Origin: Tannerella sp.
GTDB lineage: Bacteria; Bacteroidota; Bacteroidia; Bacteroidales; Tannerellaceae
Assembly (NCBI RefSeq): GCF_030528505.1
Contig: NZ_JAUMYS010000002.1
Span: 21,070 to 85,069 of the forward strand
Direction of reading: 5' to 3'
Length of the DNA: 64,000 nucleotides
The notes beneath the pieces were generated by a model. That model was not told the DNA's origin, searched no databases, and worked only from the letters and a program-made list of their open reading frames with translations. Of this stretch, positions 45,410 to 53,967 are shown in pieces (position 1 is the first letter of the stretch; every line of letters starts with the position of its first letter). A program made the translations under genes and the position numbers.

Positions 45410-46669
45410 ATGAAAACAAATCATCTCTTTTTTATCCTCTTACTTCTGGCGGGAAGCTGCCGGTTGACGGCACAAGAGGTATCGCCCGAATTACAGGCCA
45501 AATGGGATAAGGAAAGTTCCGAACCTAAGACGCCTCTGTTGCGCTATGCTCCGTCGTCGCTGCCCGACCGGATCACGCTCGTGCCTTTGTCGGACGAGGC
45601 GAAGGAGATCGCCGTTACGTGGAGAACCGATACCACCGTGAAAAGCGGAACGGTAGAAATCATCCCCGGCGACTCGATCACCTTTCCCAAAGATCGGCGC
45701 GAACGGATAGAGAGCACGGTCAGCGTCGTTCGATACAAAGATTACCCGATGCACTACCACAAGGCGGTTCTCCGCAACCTGATCCCCGGCAACATCTATA
45801 AATACAGAGTGGGAAACTCCCCGCAGTGGAGCGCCTGGCATACGTACAGACATCAACATTTCACCGATACGATAGGCTTGCTTTATTTCGGCGATACGCA
45901 AAACGGCATCTACAATCATGCGGCAAAGATTTACAAACAGGCCATCCGAAGATTCAACCGGGCAAAGCTCGCGGTATACATCGGCGACCTCATCAATCAT
46001 GCCAACAACGATTACGAATGGACCGAATGGCATACGGCGGCCGACGATGTGAATACCTCCATGCCTGTGATCGCCACACCGGGCAACCACGAATATCTGA
46101 AAGACTTGAACGGCCGGAAAGTACAGCTATCCGCCTATTGGACGTCTACTTTCCCGTTCCCCTACACGTGGGATGCGGGCCCGTTCTACCTCGATTTCGG
46201 CTTTGTCCGTTTTATCGTGTTAAATTCGAACGAAAAACTCGACGAACAGGGGCGATGGCTCGACTCGGTATTAAGCAAGACTACACACGATTGGACGGTA
46301 CTTGTGTGGCACCATCCCGTATTTTCGGGAGCCCGGAACCGCAATAACAAAGGGCTGCAAGAGAACTGGCTGCCGGTGATTGAGAAGTATCGCGACAAGA
46401 TCGGATTAGTCTTGCAAGGGCATGACCATACCTATGCGCGGGGCGGGTTGCCCGAACGCAACAAAAGCCGCACCAACCCTTCGCATCCCGTATTTACCGT
46501 TACGGTAACCGGAAATAAATATTACAATCTGGAGACGCAGCCGTGGATGGACGTCGCCGTTCCCAACGTCAGTTCGTATCAATACATCGAAATCACACGA
46601 GATAAGATCGTGTATAAAGCGTACAGCGAGACCGATCACCTGTTGGACGAATTTGAAATCCGGAAATGA
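45410..46669 (+). CDS. Purple-acid-phosphatase-like metallophosphoesterase
   Basis: A 419-residue exported enzyme (signal about 1-20, LLLAGSCRLTAQE). An N-terminal Fn3-like domain (about 45-150: ITLVPLSDEAKEIAVTWRTD) leads to the calcineurin-type core: YFGDTQNG (161), YIGDLINHANNDYEW (192), TPGNHEY (225), LVWHHPVFSG and LQGHDHTYARGG, which supply the usual two-metal ligands. It is a phosphomonoesterase or phosphodiesterase acting outside the cytoplasm. It is 72 bp after the second beta-helix gene, and its stop overlaps the GH36-like gene by 4 bp (ATGA), so phosphate removal and alpha-galactoside cleavage are coupled. Confidence 0.9.
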   Translation: MKTNHLFFILLLLAGSCRLTAQEVSPELQAKWDKESSEPKTPLLRYAPSSLPDRITLVPLSDEAKEIAVTWRTDTTVKSGTVEIIPGDSITFPKDRRERIESTVSVVRYKDYPMHYHKAVLRNLIPGNIYKYRVGNSPQWSAWHTYRHQHFTDTIGLLYFGDTQNGIYNHAAKIYKQAIRRFNRAKLAVYIGDLINHANNDYEWTEWHTAADDVNTSMPVIATPGNHEYLKDLNGRKVQLSAYWTSTFPFPYTWDAGPFYLDFGFVRFIVLNSNEKLDEQGRWLDSVLSKTTHDWTVLVWHHPVFSGARNRNNKGLQENWLPVIEKYRDKIGLVLQGHDHTYARGGLPERNKSRTNPSHPVFTVTVTGNKYYNLETQPWMDVAVPNVSSYQYIEITRDKIVYKAYSETDHLLDEFEIRK

Positions 46670-48711
46670 GTATGTGGGCCGGAAAGCACCTTCTCACGCT
46701 TGTTGTCTGTTACATCGTTCTGCCTTTAACCCTCACGGCACAACCTGATCGGCCGTTTACGTGGCTCGATGAAAAGACCCTTTGTGTAATCGACGGCGTA
46801 AGCGAGCAGGTCTATCTCTGGGAGAAAGGAACGCTGCGGCTTTTATGGGCAAGGCCCTTGTCGCGGACGGCGAGCGACCTGTTTCCCGCGACTTCCTCCG
46901 ACAGGAGCGGCGACGGTGAAAGCCCCGCCGCCACATCGTGGGACATCATCCGGTCGGAGGCGACCGAAAGGCGTTCGGCTTATACGCGGATAAACCTGCA
47001 CGCCGCTTTCAAGGAGTACGAACTGACGCGCAGCCTGTGCGTCTACGACGATTGCCCCGGCATCGAATGGCGGCTTTCCTTGAAAGGGAAAAACAGCCTG
47101 TTCCCGGCTGCCTCTTCGGCCGATTCCGAACCGGTCGAGAATCCCGAACGCTTGCAAGGCGACCGGCCGCATTACTTTTTCATGCCTTTCTCTGTGCCGC
47201 ATTTTGGCGTGCGGGTCGTCTCTTTCCGCGAAGCGACCGACCACCATACCAACATCGTCCGGTCGAGCAGAGAGCTTCCCTACCGCAAACCTCAATATTA
47301 CAGAGGGTCGATTCTGCTCGCCAACCGCAACGGGCGAAGCGATGAGGTGCATCTGGCCGTAAAGATGGCGCCGTTGCAGGAGGCGCAGTCCGCTTACGCC
47401 GGCTTCGACTTCAGCACCGATTTCACAGGCTTCAAGGTGCATTCGCCCGGATTCGACTTTCCCGACGGGTGCGATACCTGCCGGCAAGAGGCATATCCTC
47501 TGTTCTCGATCATGTATGCCGCCGGCGAAGAGGAAGCGCTCGATAGGTACAAAAAATACGAGCTGGCGGTTCACAAATACCTCCCTCATCGCGACAATAC
47601 ATTGACCATGAACACTTGGGGCGACCGAAACAAGGACAGCCGCATCAACGAATCGTTTATCCTCAACGAGTTGGAGGCGGCTGCTGCACTCGGCATTACC
47701 CATTATCAGATCGACGACGGATGGCAGCAAGGTCTGTCGAAAAACTCGGCCGAAAAAAACAATCTTCTATGGGACGACTGGCAGGCGTCCGACTGGGAGG
47801 TAAACAGTACCCGATTCCCGCATGGACTGAGCAAGGTGAAGGAGAAAGCCGACTCCCTCGGCATATCGCTCGGGCTCTGGTTCAACCCGTCCAAGAACAA
47901 CCGGTATGCCGCGTGGGAGCGCGACCGGAATATCCTGCTCGACTTGCACCGCAAGCACGGGGTGTCCTGGATAAAAATCGACGGAGTGGAAATCGGAGAT
48001 CGCCTGTCGGAGAGCCGTGTGCATCGAATGCTGCGCGAAGCTCAGGCGGAGAGCGACAATCGTTTGCAGTTCAATATGGATGTAACGGCGGGAAAGCGGG
48101 GAGGCTTCTTCTACTTTCATCGTTTCGGAAACATCTTTCTCGAAAACCGGTATACCGACTGGGGAAACTATTATCCCCACTTGACCCTGCGAAACATCTG
48201 GTCTTTGGCTAACTATGTTCCCGTGCAACGGATTCAGGTGGAATGGCTCAATAAATGGCGCAACGCGAACCGGTATCCGCCGGATGACCCCCTGAAACCG
48301 ACAGAGGTACCTTTCGACTATCTCTTTGCCGTTACCATGATGGGGCAACCGCTCGCTTGGATGGAAGCGACAAGCCTGCCCGCCGAAGCCTTTAAGATCT
48401 CTCGACTGATTCGTCTCTGGCAGTCGGAAAGAGGACGGATGCAGGAGGGTGTTATCCGTCCGGTAGGGGAAGAGCCTGACGGATACAGTTTCCCCGGCTT
48501 TGTGAGTACTTCCGGTCATCGGATTTACGTGCTTTTATTCCGGGAACACACGCCGCTACCGGAAGGGAAGTACGACGTATCGCCCGCCGATATCGGAGGA
48601 AAGCGTTTTGTGAAGCTGGCCGGTGAAGGCGAAGTTATTCACGTTGAAAAGGATACGGTGCGAGTGAACTATCCCAAACCGTTCGCCTTCATATGGGGCT
48701 ATTTCGAGTGA
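46666..48711 (+). CDS. GH36-like alpha-galactosidase
   Basis: A 681-residue exported protein with signal LLTLVVCYIVLPLTLTA. An N-terminal beta-supersandwich precedes a clan GH-D barrel: NTWGDRNKD, YQIDDGWQQGLSKN, LGLWFNPSKNN and WIKIDGVEIG, where Asp439 is the likely nucleophile; a candidate acid/base is Asp498 in NRYTDWGN. This matches GH36/GH31-like alpha-galactosidases acting on melibiose-type ends. Its start overlaps the phosphatase stop. It is the last gene of the locus; AT-rich island DNA follows directly, with no clear terminator. Confidence 0.85.
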   Translation: MSMWAGKHLLTLVVCYIVLPLTLTAQPDRPFTWLDEKTLCVIDGVSEQVYLWEKGTLRLLWARPLSRTASDLFPATSSDRSGDGESPAATSWDIIRSEATERRSAYTRINLHAAFKEYELTRSLCVYDDCPGIEWRLSLKGKNSLFPAASSADSEPVENPERLQGDRPHYFFMPFSVPHFGVRVVSFREATDHHTNIVRSSRELPYRKPQYYRGSILLANRNGRSDEVHLAVKMAPLQEAQSAYAGFDFSTDFTGFKVHSPGFDFPDGCDTCRQEAYPLFSIMYAAGEEEALDRYKKYELAVHKYLPHRDNTLTMNTWGDRNKDSRINESFILNELEAAAALGITHYQIDDGWQQGLSKNSAEKNNLLWDDWQASDWEVNSTRFPHGLSKVKEKADSLGISLGLWFNPSKNNRYAAWERDRNILLDLHRKHGVSWIKIDGVEIGDRLSESRVHRMLREAQAESDNRLQFNMDVTAGKRGGFFYFHRFGNIFLENRYTDWGNYYPHLTLRNIWSLANYVPVQRIQVEWLNKWRNANRYPPDDPLKPTEVPFDYLFAVTMMGQPLAWMEATSLPAEAFKISRLIRLWQSERGRMQEGVIRPVGEEPDGYSFPGFVSTSGHRIYVLLFREHTPLPEGKYDVSPADIGGKRFVKLAGEGEVIHVEKDTVRVNYPKPFAFIWGYFE

Positions 48712-48798
48712 TAAGGACATGCTTTTATGAGTGTTCGAGGATAAAAAAGGTCGCATTCATCAGCTGAATCGATATTTTCTCCTTATTTAATTTAGAAC

Positions 48799-48829
48799 AT
48801 TGCCGGTTCGGAAAAACACACTACTTTTG
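48799..48829 (+). promoter_or_regulatory. Bacteroidota promoter (remnant TetR promoter)
   Basis: ATTG (48799-48802), exactly 19 bp, then TACTTTTG (48822-48829), matching TTG-N19-TAnnTTTG. Identical in spacing to the copy before the intact TetR gene. It still points into the pseudogene region and the genes beyond. Confidence 0.75.
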
Positions 48830-48873
48830 CATCTATAATGCACGTTATATTGCAATTGTTATAGAATGGATTT

Positions 48874-48897
48874 ATGCCAAAATCAACAATCATAACG
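48874..48897 (+). pseudogene. TetR regulator 5' remnant (eight codons)
   Basis: MPKSTIIT and the preceding bases match the start of the intact TetR gene at 53944; homology is then lost. It marks a deletion or recombination joint at the start of the island. Confidence 0.8.
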
Positions 48898-48968
48898 AAT
48901 GCAGACCTTATGTGTGTCTTTGGGGAGTGGCATGGAGGTGAGTAAAAGGGGGGGTAAAAGAGATCGTT

Positions 48969-49171
48969 ATGATAAACGAATTGATAATTACAATTACAAA
49001 AAAATACAGAGGATTTCAAAGGTTTACTTTGGACATACGAAGATGCTTTTGATTGGGAAGATTTTCAAATGCCTGAGGAGAGTTATCTTGGAAAAATTAT
49101 CCGAGAAGGAACATTGTATCATTTTGATTGCAAGGCAAAATGACGAAGTTATCGGTGGACTTACAGCGTAG
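48969..49171 (+). pseudogene. GNAT acetyltransferase remnant, AAC(3)-I-like, frameshifted
   Basis: From ATG 48969 the frame gives MINELIITIT, then a run of seven A (48998-49004) shifts into TEDFKGLLWTYEDAFDWEDF and MPEESYLGKIIREG, and a second shift gives CIILIARQNDEVIGGLTA, followed by a stop. Put together, these blocks match the order of AAC(3)-I-type GNAT enzymes (aromatic/acidic start, YLGNLL, FIALAA...VVGALAAY). Everything after motif A's beginning is lost, so no active enzyme is made. The assignment is by eye. Confidence 0.65.
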
Positions 49172-49240
49172 CTATTGCACAACTTTTAGATATTTTCGTC
49201 AGAATGAGTTGTGTATCAGGTCTAAAAAAACAAATGAACG

Positions 49241-50161
49241 ATGAAACAAATCATCTTGCTTTCAGCTAATCACAACGATTATCACCTCGGTTTTGAAGTG
49301 CAATCGCCTGAGCCCAAATTCTTTTCGTGGGACGCTACTTATGAGGAAGTCATCGATTCGCCCTTGGTGGAATGGGACAGCCCCTTCGATTTGGATTACG
49401 AGGTTTATGAATACTATTATTTCAAATATCCGGTGCGTGTGGGCAATCTGCTTTTTTCAAAACTTGAATTTCGCATACACAACCTTCAGCGTAGTGATAT
49501 CGCCGTGCAAGAGTACTATGCCTACGGTGAAAAAGGAGTCCTCGAATTTGATTTTTGGCAAGTTCATCATCAATTGGAAAAGCATTTACCCCTTGATGAA
49601 AGCTACAAAGCTTACGGGAACCTCTATTCTTGGTTTCGGAAAGATGAGATTTCCTTTCATATCATCTATTATGGAGAACCGCAACATCAATATGTGTTTT
49701 GTAATATTATCAATACGCGTGATTATTGGGAGTTAGTCACCCCAATTGAAAACGAAAACAATATGCAACTCGCTGATTCTATTTTATTTCCAAAAGAACA
49801 TATCGGAATTACTACGAACTACCAAGAAAACGAAGCTGTAAAACGCCGTCCGCCCCTGCTTACTGAAAAATTCGGCGACCAAGCCATTTTGTGGCGAGAC
49901 GAAGTAAACAACGAAATCGGAGTAAGTGCGGGCAAATTTTCCAATATTTTTCCGCTATCAGGCATTAAAAAAGTGGACATCGACCGAATGCTTCCTGCCA
50001 AAGGCAGTGGTGCCGATACCTTGCGGGTGTATTACGAAAACGAAGAATACCCAAAAGAAATCCTCAGTACCAAAGAGTATGATTTGGATAAATATTTACC
50101 CCAATTGGAAAAATTTTTCGGCATGCGCATGGAGGTTACAGGGTTTTATTATAATTGTTAA
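49241..50161 (+). CDS. Hypothetical acidic protein
   Basis: A 306-residue cytoplasmic protein with no signal or membrane segment. It is rich in Tyr, Glu and Asp (FDLDYEVYEYYYFKYPVRVG) and ends GMRMEVTGFYYNC. I do not recognise a family. It is the first intact gene of the AT-rich island, 80 bp before the SRPBCC gene. Confidence 0.6.
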   Translation: MKQIILLSANHNDYHLGFEVQSPEPKFFSWDATYEEVIDSPLVEWDSPFDLDYEVYEYYYFKYPVRVGNLLFSKLEFRIHNLQRSDIAVQEYYAYGEKGVLEFDFWQVHHQLEKHLPLDESYKAYGNLYSWFRKDEISFHIIYYGEPQHQYVFCNIINTRDYWELVTPIENENNMQLADSILFPKEHIGITTNYQENEAVKRRPPLLTEKFGDQAILWRDEVNNEIGVSAGKFSNIFPLSGIKKVDIDRMLPAKGSGADTLRVYYENEEYPKEILSTKEYDLDKYLPQLEKFFGMRMEVTGFYYNC

Positions 50162-50240
50162 ATCTTAGAAAAAGAGATATCCTATCCTCACAAGTTGATG
50201 TGTGTATGGAAAGAATAGAGAATTTTAAAATAGGGAAATA

Positions 50241-50723
50241 ATGGAAAAAATCCACATTTCTTACAACGGCAAACAAGTAACGGCATATCGGCTGAGGATA
50301 GCCTCGCATATTGGTATGGATGTAGAAAGAGCTTGGGAACTCTTAAAGACCAGCGCTTTATTGAAATTTATCACCAAAGGGAAAGTAACATTCAAACCCA
50401 TCGGCGGGAAATTCCCAGAGCTTTGGACTCAGGGAAGCACCGTAAAAACCAAGATGCTGCTCTACGGCTGGTTGCCCTTTGGCGGAGTGCATACGCTGTA
50501 TTTTGAACGTATCGACGAGCAGCAAAAAGTACTTGCCACCCAAGAATCCGATGCCGTTTGCAAGGTTTGGAACCATAGCATTTTTATTGAAAAGGCCGAA
50601 AATAATAGCATTCGTTATACAGACGAAATCATTATTTATGCGGGAATATTTTCCAAAATAGTCGCCCTATGGGCAAAGCAATTTTACATTTACCGGCAAA
50701 AGCGATGGAAAAAAATCAAATAA
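50241..50723 (+). CDS. SRPBCC (Bet v1/START-like) ligand-binding protein
   Basis: A 160-residue protein. The start YNGKQVTAYRLRIASHIGMD followed by ERAWELLKTSALLKFITKGK, a central LPFGGVHTLYFERID and a C-terminal amphipathic helix (KIVALWAKQFYIYRQKRWKK) are typical of SRPBCC helix-grip proteins that bind lipids or small ligands. A broken second copy lies at 53155. It overlaps the next gene by 19 bp. Confidence 0.75.
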   Translation: MEKIHISYNGKQVTAYRLRIASHIGMDVERAWELLKTSALLKFITKGKVTFKPIGGKFPELWTQGSTVKTKMLLYGWLPFGGVHTLYFERIDEQQKVLATQESDAVCKVWNHSIFIEKAENNSIRYTDEIIIYAGIFSKIVALWAKQFYIYRQKRWKKIK

Positions 50724-50917
50724 ACGATAGTATTGATGTAGAAAATTTCCTGAAAACAACCCCCAAGGCGTATGCGGTGTTTCAAAAACTGAGTCCGTCT
50801 CACAAAAACGAGTACCTCAAATGGATAACCGAAGCCAAAAAACAGGAAACCAAAGAAAGGCGTTTCGAAAAAATGCTCGAAATGTTGCTGGAAAAAACAA
50901 ACAAAGAAACGAGATAA
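50705..50917 (+). CDS. Small YdeI/OmpD-associated-type protein
   Basis: A 70-residue protein starting at ATG 50705, inside the end of the SRPBCC gene. FLKTTPKAYAVFQKLSPSHK and NEYLKWITEAKKQETKERRF match the C-terminal helical part of YdeI-type (bacteriocin-protection) proteins. It may be a stand-alone domain or a shortened member. Translational coupling to the SRPBCC gene is likely. Confidence 0.7.
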   Translation: MEKNQINDSIDVENFLKTTPKAYAVFQKLSPSHKNEYLKWITEAKKQETKERRFEKMLEMLLEKTNKETR

Positions 50918-50926
50918 CAAAAAAAC

Positions 50927-51442
50927 ATGAAACATACCACAAAACTTTGGTTGTATTTTATCATCACCATGGCGGTGTATTTACTGATGGTTTTCATCAC
51001 CATCCCCACACTGAACCGTCTTGCCAATGGGCTGGATATTATTGATGTCGTTCCGTTTTACGATGGCGAATATGTGGTGCGTCTTTTGGAGTATTTGGAA
51101 ACCGAAGGGAGAAATTATTACCTGTACAGGCAATTACCTATTGATATGCTATATCCGTTATTGTACGCCTTTACCTATGGGAAAATTTTAAGGCATTTCA
51201 CGCAGAAACTCAACCTGCAAAAGCTGAGTTTCGTGGCGTTCTTACCCGTAGTGGCGGCAGTTTTTGATTATTTGGAAAATATCGGGATCGGCATATCGCT
51301 TTACCGCTTTCCGTCGCTTTCGGATACAATTTTATCGGCACTGCCTTTTTTCAGTCTGCTAAAAACTCTTTTTGTGGGGCTCTATCTGTTGGCATTTTTC
51401 GGATTGGGAATTATGGTTTTGGTAAAAAGAAGGAAAGTATAA
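50927..51442 (+). CDS. Hypothetical four-helix membrane protein
   Basis: A 171-residue protein with hydrophobic segments near 8-26, 74-90, 102-120 and 142-165, and a basic end (VKRRKV). I do not recognise a family. It follows 9 bp after the YdeI-type gene and probably belongs to the same transcript. Confidence 0.6.
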   Translation: MKHTTKLWLYFIITMAVYLLMVFITIPTLNRLANGLDIIDVVPFYDGEYVVRLLEYLETEGRNYYLYRQLPIDMLYPLLYAFTYGKILRHFTQKLNLQKLSFVAFLPVVAAVFDYLENIGIGISLYRFPSLSDTILSALPFFSLLKTLFVGLYLLAFFGLGIMVLVKRRKV

Positions 51443-51460
51443 AGTTTAGAAACAAATAGT

Positions 51461-51907
51461 ATGACAAACGAATTTAAAATCATCGGGATAGCGGTACGAA
51501 CGACCAATGCCAACGGACAGGCCGCAACAGATTTGGGCAAACTTTGGGGGCAATTTATGAGCGAAGCCATTTCAAACATTCCGAACGCCATTTCGGAAGA
51601 AATTATCGCGATGTACACCGATTACGAAATTGATTATCAGGGGGATTATACCGCGATTATCGGAAAGAAAGTCGGTTCGTTAGATGAAATTCCAAACGGA
51701 ATGATCGGGCGAGAATTTCCTGCTGCGAAGTTTCAGAAGTTCATTGCCAAAGGGGAAATGCCGAATGCCGTTGTAGAAACTTGGAAAGCCATTTGGCAAC
51801 AAGATGCAACACTTCATCGTGCCTACCAGTACGATTTTGAAGTGTACGGCGAAAAATCCCAAAACGGTAACCAATCCGAAGTGGATATTTTTATCAGCGT
51901 AAAATAA
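51461..51907 (+). CDS. GyrI-like/effector-binding domain protein
   Basis: A 148-residue stand-alone GyrI-like (AraC effector-binding) domain: FKIIGIAVRTTNANGQAATD, LGKLWGQFMSEA, AMYTDYEIDYQGDYTAIIGK and a closing VDIFISVK. These domains bind small hydrophobic ligands or act as small-molecule sponges. No DNA-binding part is present. It is 18 bp after the membrane protein and 20 bp before the YdeI gene. Confidence 0.85.
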   Translation: MTNEFKIIGIAVRTTNANGQAATDLGKLWGQFMSEAISNIPNAISEEIIAMYTDYEIDYQGDYTAIIGKKVGSLDEIPNGMIGREFPAAKFQKFIAKGEMPNAVVETWKAIWQQDATLHRAYQYDFEVYGEKSQNGNQSEVDIFISVK

Positions 51908-51927
51908 ATAACGATAAATATGCAAAA

Positions 51928-52497
51928 ATGCCCACAACAGAATCTATAAAATACTTTGAAACTCGTGAAGTGTGGCGTAAGTGGTTGGAAACTAATTTTG
52001 AAACCGCTGCCGAAGTGTGGTTTGTTCACCCGAAAAAAACTTCTGACCGAAAAGCCGTTTCCTACAACGATGCTGTGGAAGAAGCCCTTTGTTTCGGTTG
52101 GATTGACAGCACGGTAAAATCGTTAAACGAAACGGAACGAATACAGCGTTTTACACCTCGTAAACTGAGAAGTCCGTATTCGCAACCCAACAAAGAAAGA
52201 TTGAAGTGGCTTTTTGAAAACGAAAAAATACATCCGACGCTCTTATCAGAGGTTCAAAAAGTATTATCGGAACCTTTTGTGTTTCCTGATGATATTTTGG
52301 ATAAACTCAAAGCGGATAAGACCATATGGCAAAATTTCAATCATTTTTCAGATGCCTATCAGCGGATCCGTATTGCCTATATTGATGCTGCCAGAAAACG
52401 CCCTGAAGAATTTGAAAAACGCCTGAACAACTTTATGATGAAAACCAAAGAGAATAAAAAAAATGCCGGATTTGGAGGAATTGAAAAATATTATTAA
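51928..52497 (+). CDS. YdeI/OmpD-associated (bacteriocin-protection) family protein
   Basis: A 189-residue protein of the YdeI family: EVWRKWLETNFETAAEVWFV, SYNDAVEEALCFGWIDSTVK, ERIQRFTPRKLRSPYSQPNK and a C-terminal helical repeat ending with KNAGFGGIEKYY. YdeI proteins in E. coli are reported to help tolerance to membrane-active peptides. Full length, without a signal peptide. Confidence 0.87.
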   Translation: MPTTESIKYFETREVWRKWLETNFETAAEVWFVHPKKTSDRKAVSYNDAVEEALCFGWIDSTVKSLNETERIQRFTPRKLRSPYSQPNKERLKWLFENEKIHPTLLSEVQKVLSEPFVFPDDILDKLKADKTIWQNFNHFSDAYQRIRIAYIDAARKRPEEFEKRLNNFMMKTKENKKNAGFGGIEKYY

Positions 52498-52541
52498 AAT
52501 CATTTTTACGCAGTGAAAGTTATAAAGTAAACAACGAAGAA

Positions 52542-53090
52542 ATGAACACCTACATCGTCCTTTTGCGTGGTGTAACGCCCAGCGGAAAAAACAAAATTCC
52601 GAGTATGGCTTTTCTGAAAGAGATTTTAGAAAAAGGCGGCTTTGTGAATGTAAAAACCTATATCCAAAGCGGAAATGTGGTCTTGCAAACGCATGGTTCT
52701 TCTGTGGAAGTGAGTGGGAAGGTACACCAACTCATCAAGGAAAACATTGGAGCAGAACTTCCCGTGATGGTGAAAACCGCTGAGGAAATCAAACAGGTCT
52801 TGAGCAAAAATCCGTTTACGGAAAACCACGATATTAAGCGTGTTTTCTTTACGCTTTTTAATGATGAACTACCGCTACCATTGGCAAGTGAACTCAAAAG
52901 GCAGGATTTCGGAGAAGAAAAATTTGACTTTACCCCTCAGGCGATGTATATGTACATTCCTACCAATGCCAGCAGAAGCAAATTGAGTAATAATTTTTTA
53001 GAAAAGAAACTGAAAATCATCGCTACCACTCGTAATTTCAACACATTGAGTAAGTTGATAACAATGGCAACGGAAGTAGCGAATTTATAA
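52542..53090 (+). CDS. DUF1697 family protein
   Basis: A 182-residue protein starting YIVLLRGVTPSGKNKIPSMA, then KTYIQSGNVVLQT and a late NASRSKLSNNFLEKKLKI and TTRNFNTLSKL, the DUF1697 pattern. Function is unknown. It lies 44 bp after the YdeI gene and ends the run of intact small genes before the broken SRPBCC copy. Confidence 0.87.
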   Translation: MNTYIVLLRGVTPSGKNKIPSMAFLKEILEKGGFVNVKTYIQSGNVVLQTHGSSVEVSGKVHQLIKENIGAELPVMVKTAEEIKQVLSKNPFTENHDIKRVFFTLFNDELPLPLASELKRQDFGEEKFDFTPQAMYMYIPTNASRSKLSNNFLEKKLKIIATTRNFNTLSKLITMATEVANL

Positions 53091-53108
53091 AGTAAAAAAT
53101 CAAAAACT

Positions 53109-53171
53109 ATGAATTTTATTTTCAACAAATTTACAGACAAAGATTTTGAACCTTATGATAGTAAGAGGTAG
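53109..53171 (+). pseudogene. Short frame, probable gene fragment
   Basis: A 20-codon frame (MNFIFNKFTDKDFEPYDSKR) directly before the broken SRPBCC copy. It is probably the N-terminal leftover of another gene cut by the same rearrangement; family not recognised. Confidence 0.3.
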
Positions 53172-53575
53172 TATCTCCTACAATAACAGAGAGGTAAAAA
53201 CATATCGGTTGATTATTACTTCACACACACATACTGTTATTGGTGTGGAAAAGTCTGGAAACTCATAAAAACCAGCGCCTTATTGGAATTTATCGCCAAA
53301 GGGAAAGTAAAATTCAAACCTATCAGCGGAAAATTTCCAGAGGTTGGGACGCTGGGAAGCCCGTGAAAACGAAAATGTTTCTTTACGGCTGCTTGCCCTT
53401 TGGCGAGGTGCATACACTGTACTTTGAGCGTATCGATGAGCGGCAAAAAGTACTTGCCACCAAAGAACCCGATGCCGTTTGTAAAGCTTGGAATCATAGC
53501 ATTTTCATCGAAAAGACAGAAAATAATAGCATTCTGCTCTTGAAGGTATTAAGAGTTGGTGTTCTGGGGTTTTGA
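53155..53575 (+). pseudogene. Broken second copy of SRPBCC gene
   Basis: Clearly homologous to 50241-50620. The first part (MIVRGSISYNNREVKTYRL) reads in one frame and stops at 53267; the central part (LPFGEVHTLYFERIDERQKV) reads in a second frame opened at 53240. Frameshifts and small deletions break it, and homology ends near 53536 after ENNSI. It shares many exact 10-20-bp blocks with the intact gene. Confidence 0.9.
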
Positions 53576-53943
53576 AACCTTTTGGGAAAAGAGTTTCGTT
53601 ACGGTTAGAATGTACGCCGTGAATAAACAAGATTGTTTCTCCTCTCGTCCAAACATATAGTTGCCCTCATATTCCTAAGTTCGCCTGCAACATCCAAATA
53701 AACAGGGCGAACTTATATTGCACTGGATTTCAATCAGTTGATTGTTAAATTTATTTCCTTACAAAGTTACAAAAAATCGTATATCGTCAGTAATAATCAT
53801 ACCTACGGGGATAAAAAAGCTAACATCGGTTGGTTGAACCGATATTTTCTCCTTTTTTAATTTAGAACATTGCCGGTTCGGAAAAATACACTACTTTTGC
53901 GTCCATAACACATGTTATATTACAATTGTTATAGAATGGGATT
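53576..53943. other. Intergenic region with hairpins and TetR promoter
   Basis: No gene seen. It holds an inverted repeat (AAGTTCGCCTG at 53677-53687 and CAGGGCGAACTT at 53703-53714), a minus-strand -7-like CAAAGTTA (53762-53769) with no gene to serve, a 7-bp stem hairpin (ATCGGTT/AACCGAT, 53825-53843) with a T-rich tail, and the TetR promoter. Confidence 0.6.
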
Positions 53944-53967
53944 ATGCCAAAATCAACAATAATAACG
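53811..53967 (+). repeat. Repeat copy 2: promoter and start of intact TetR gene
   Basis: Second copy of the 157-bp repeat at 48741-48897. It leads into the intact TetR gene, so it is probably the parental copy. Confidence 0.9.
53869..53899 (+). promoter_or_regulatory. TetR gene promoter
   Basis: ATTG (53869-53872), 19 bp, TACTTTTG (53892-53899). Downstream, between the -7 box and the ATG, lies a dyad around ACAATTGT (about 53920-53932) that may be the TetR operator. Confidence 0.75.

Larger units (their letters stand above)
48741..48897 (+). repeat. Repeat copy 1: TetR promoter region
   Basis: This 157-bp segment aligns without gaps to 53811-53967 (offset 5070). It carries a promoter, an ACAATTGT-like dyad region and the first eight codons of a TetR gene, after which the sequences differ. 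It sits at the junction between the GC-rich glycan locus and the AT-rich island. Confidence 0.9.

Noticed and set aside
53762..53769. Minus-strand -7 box (TAACTTTG)
   Set aside because: No minus-strand gene lies to the left within a useful distance, so it is probably chance or a leftover.
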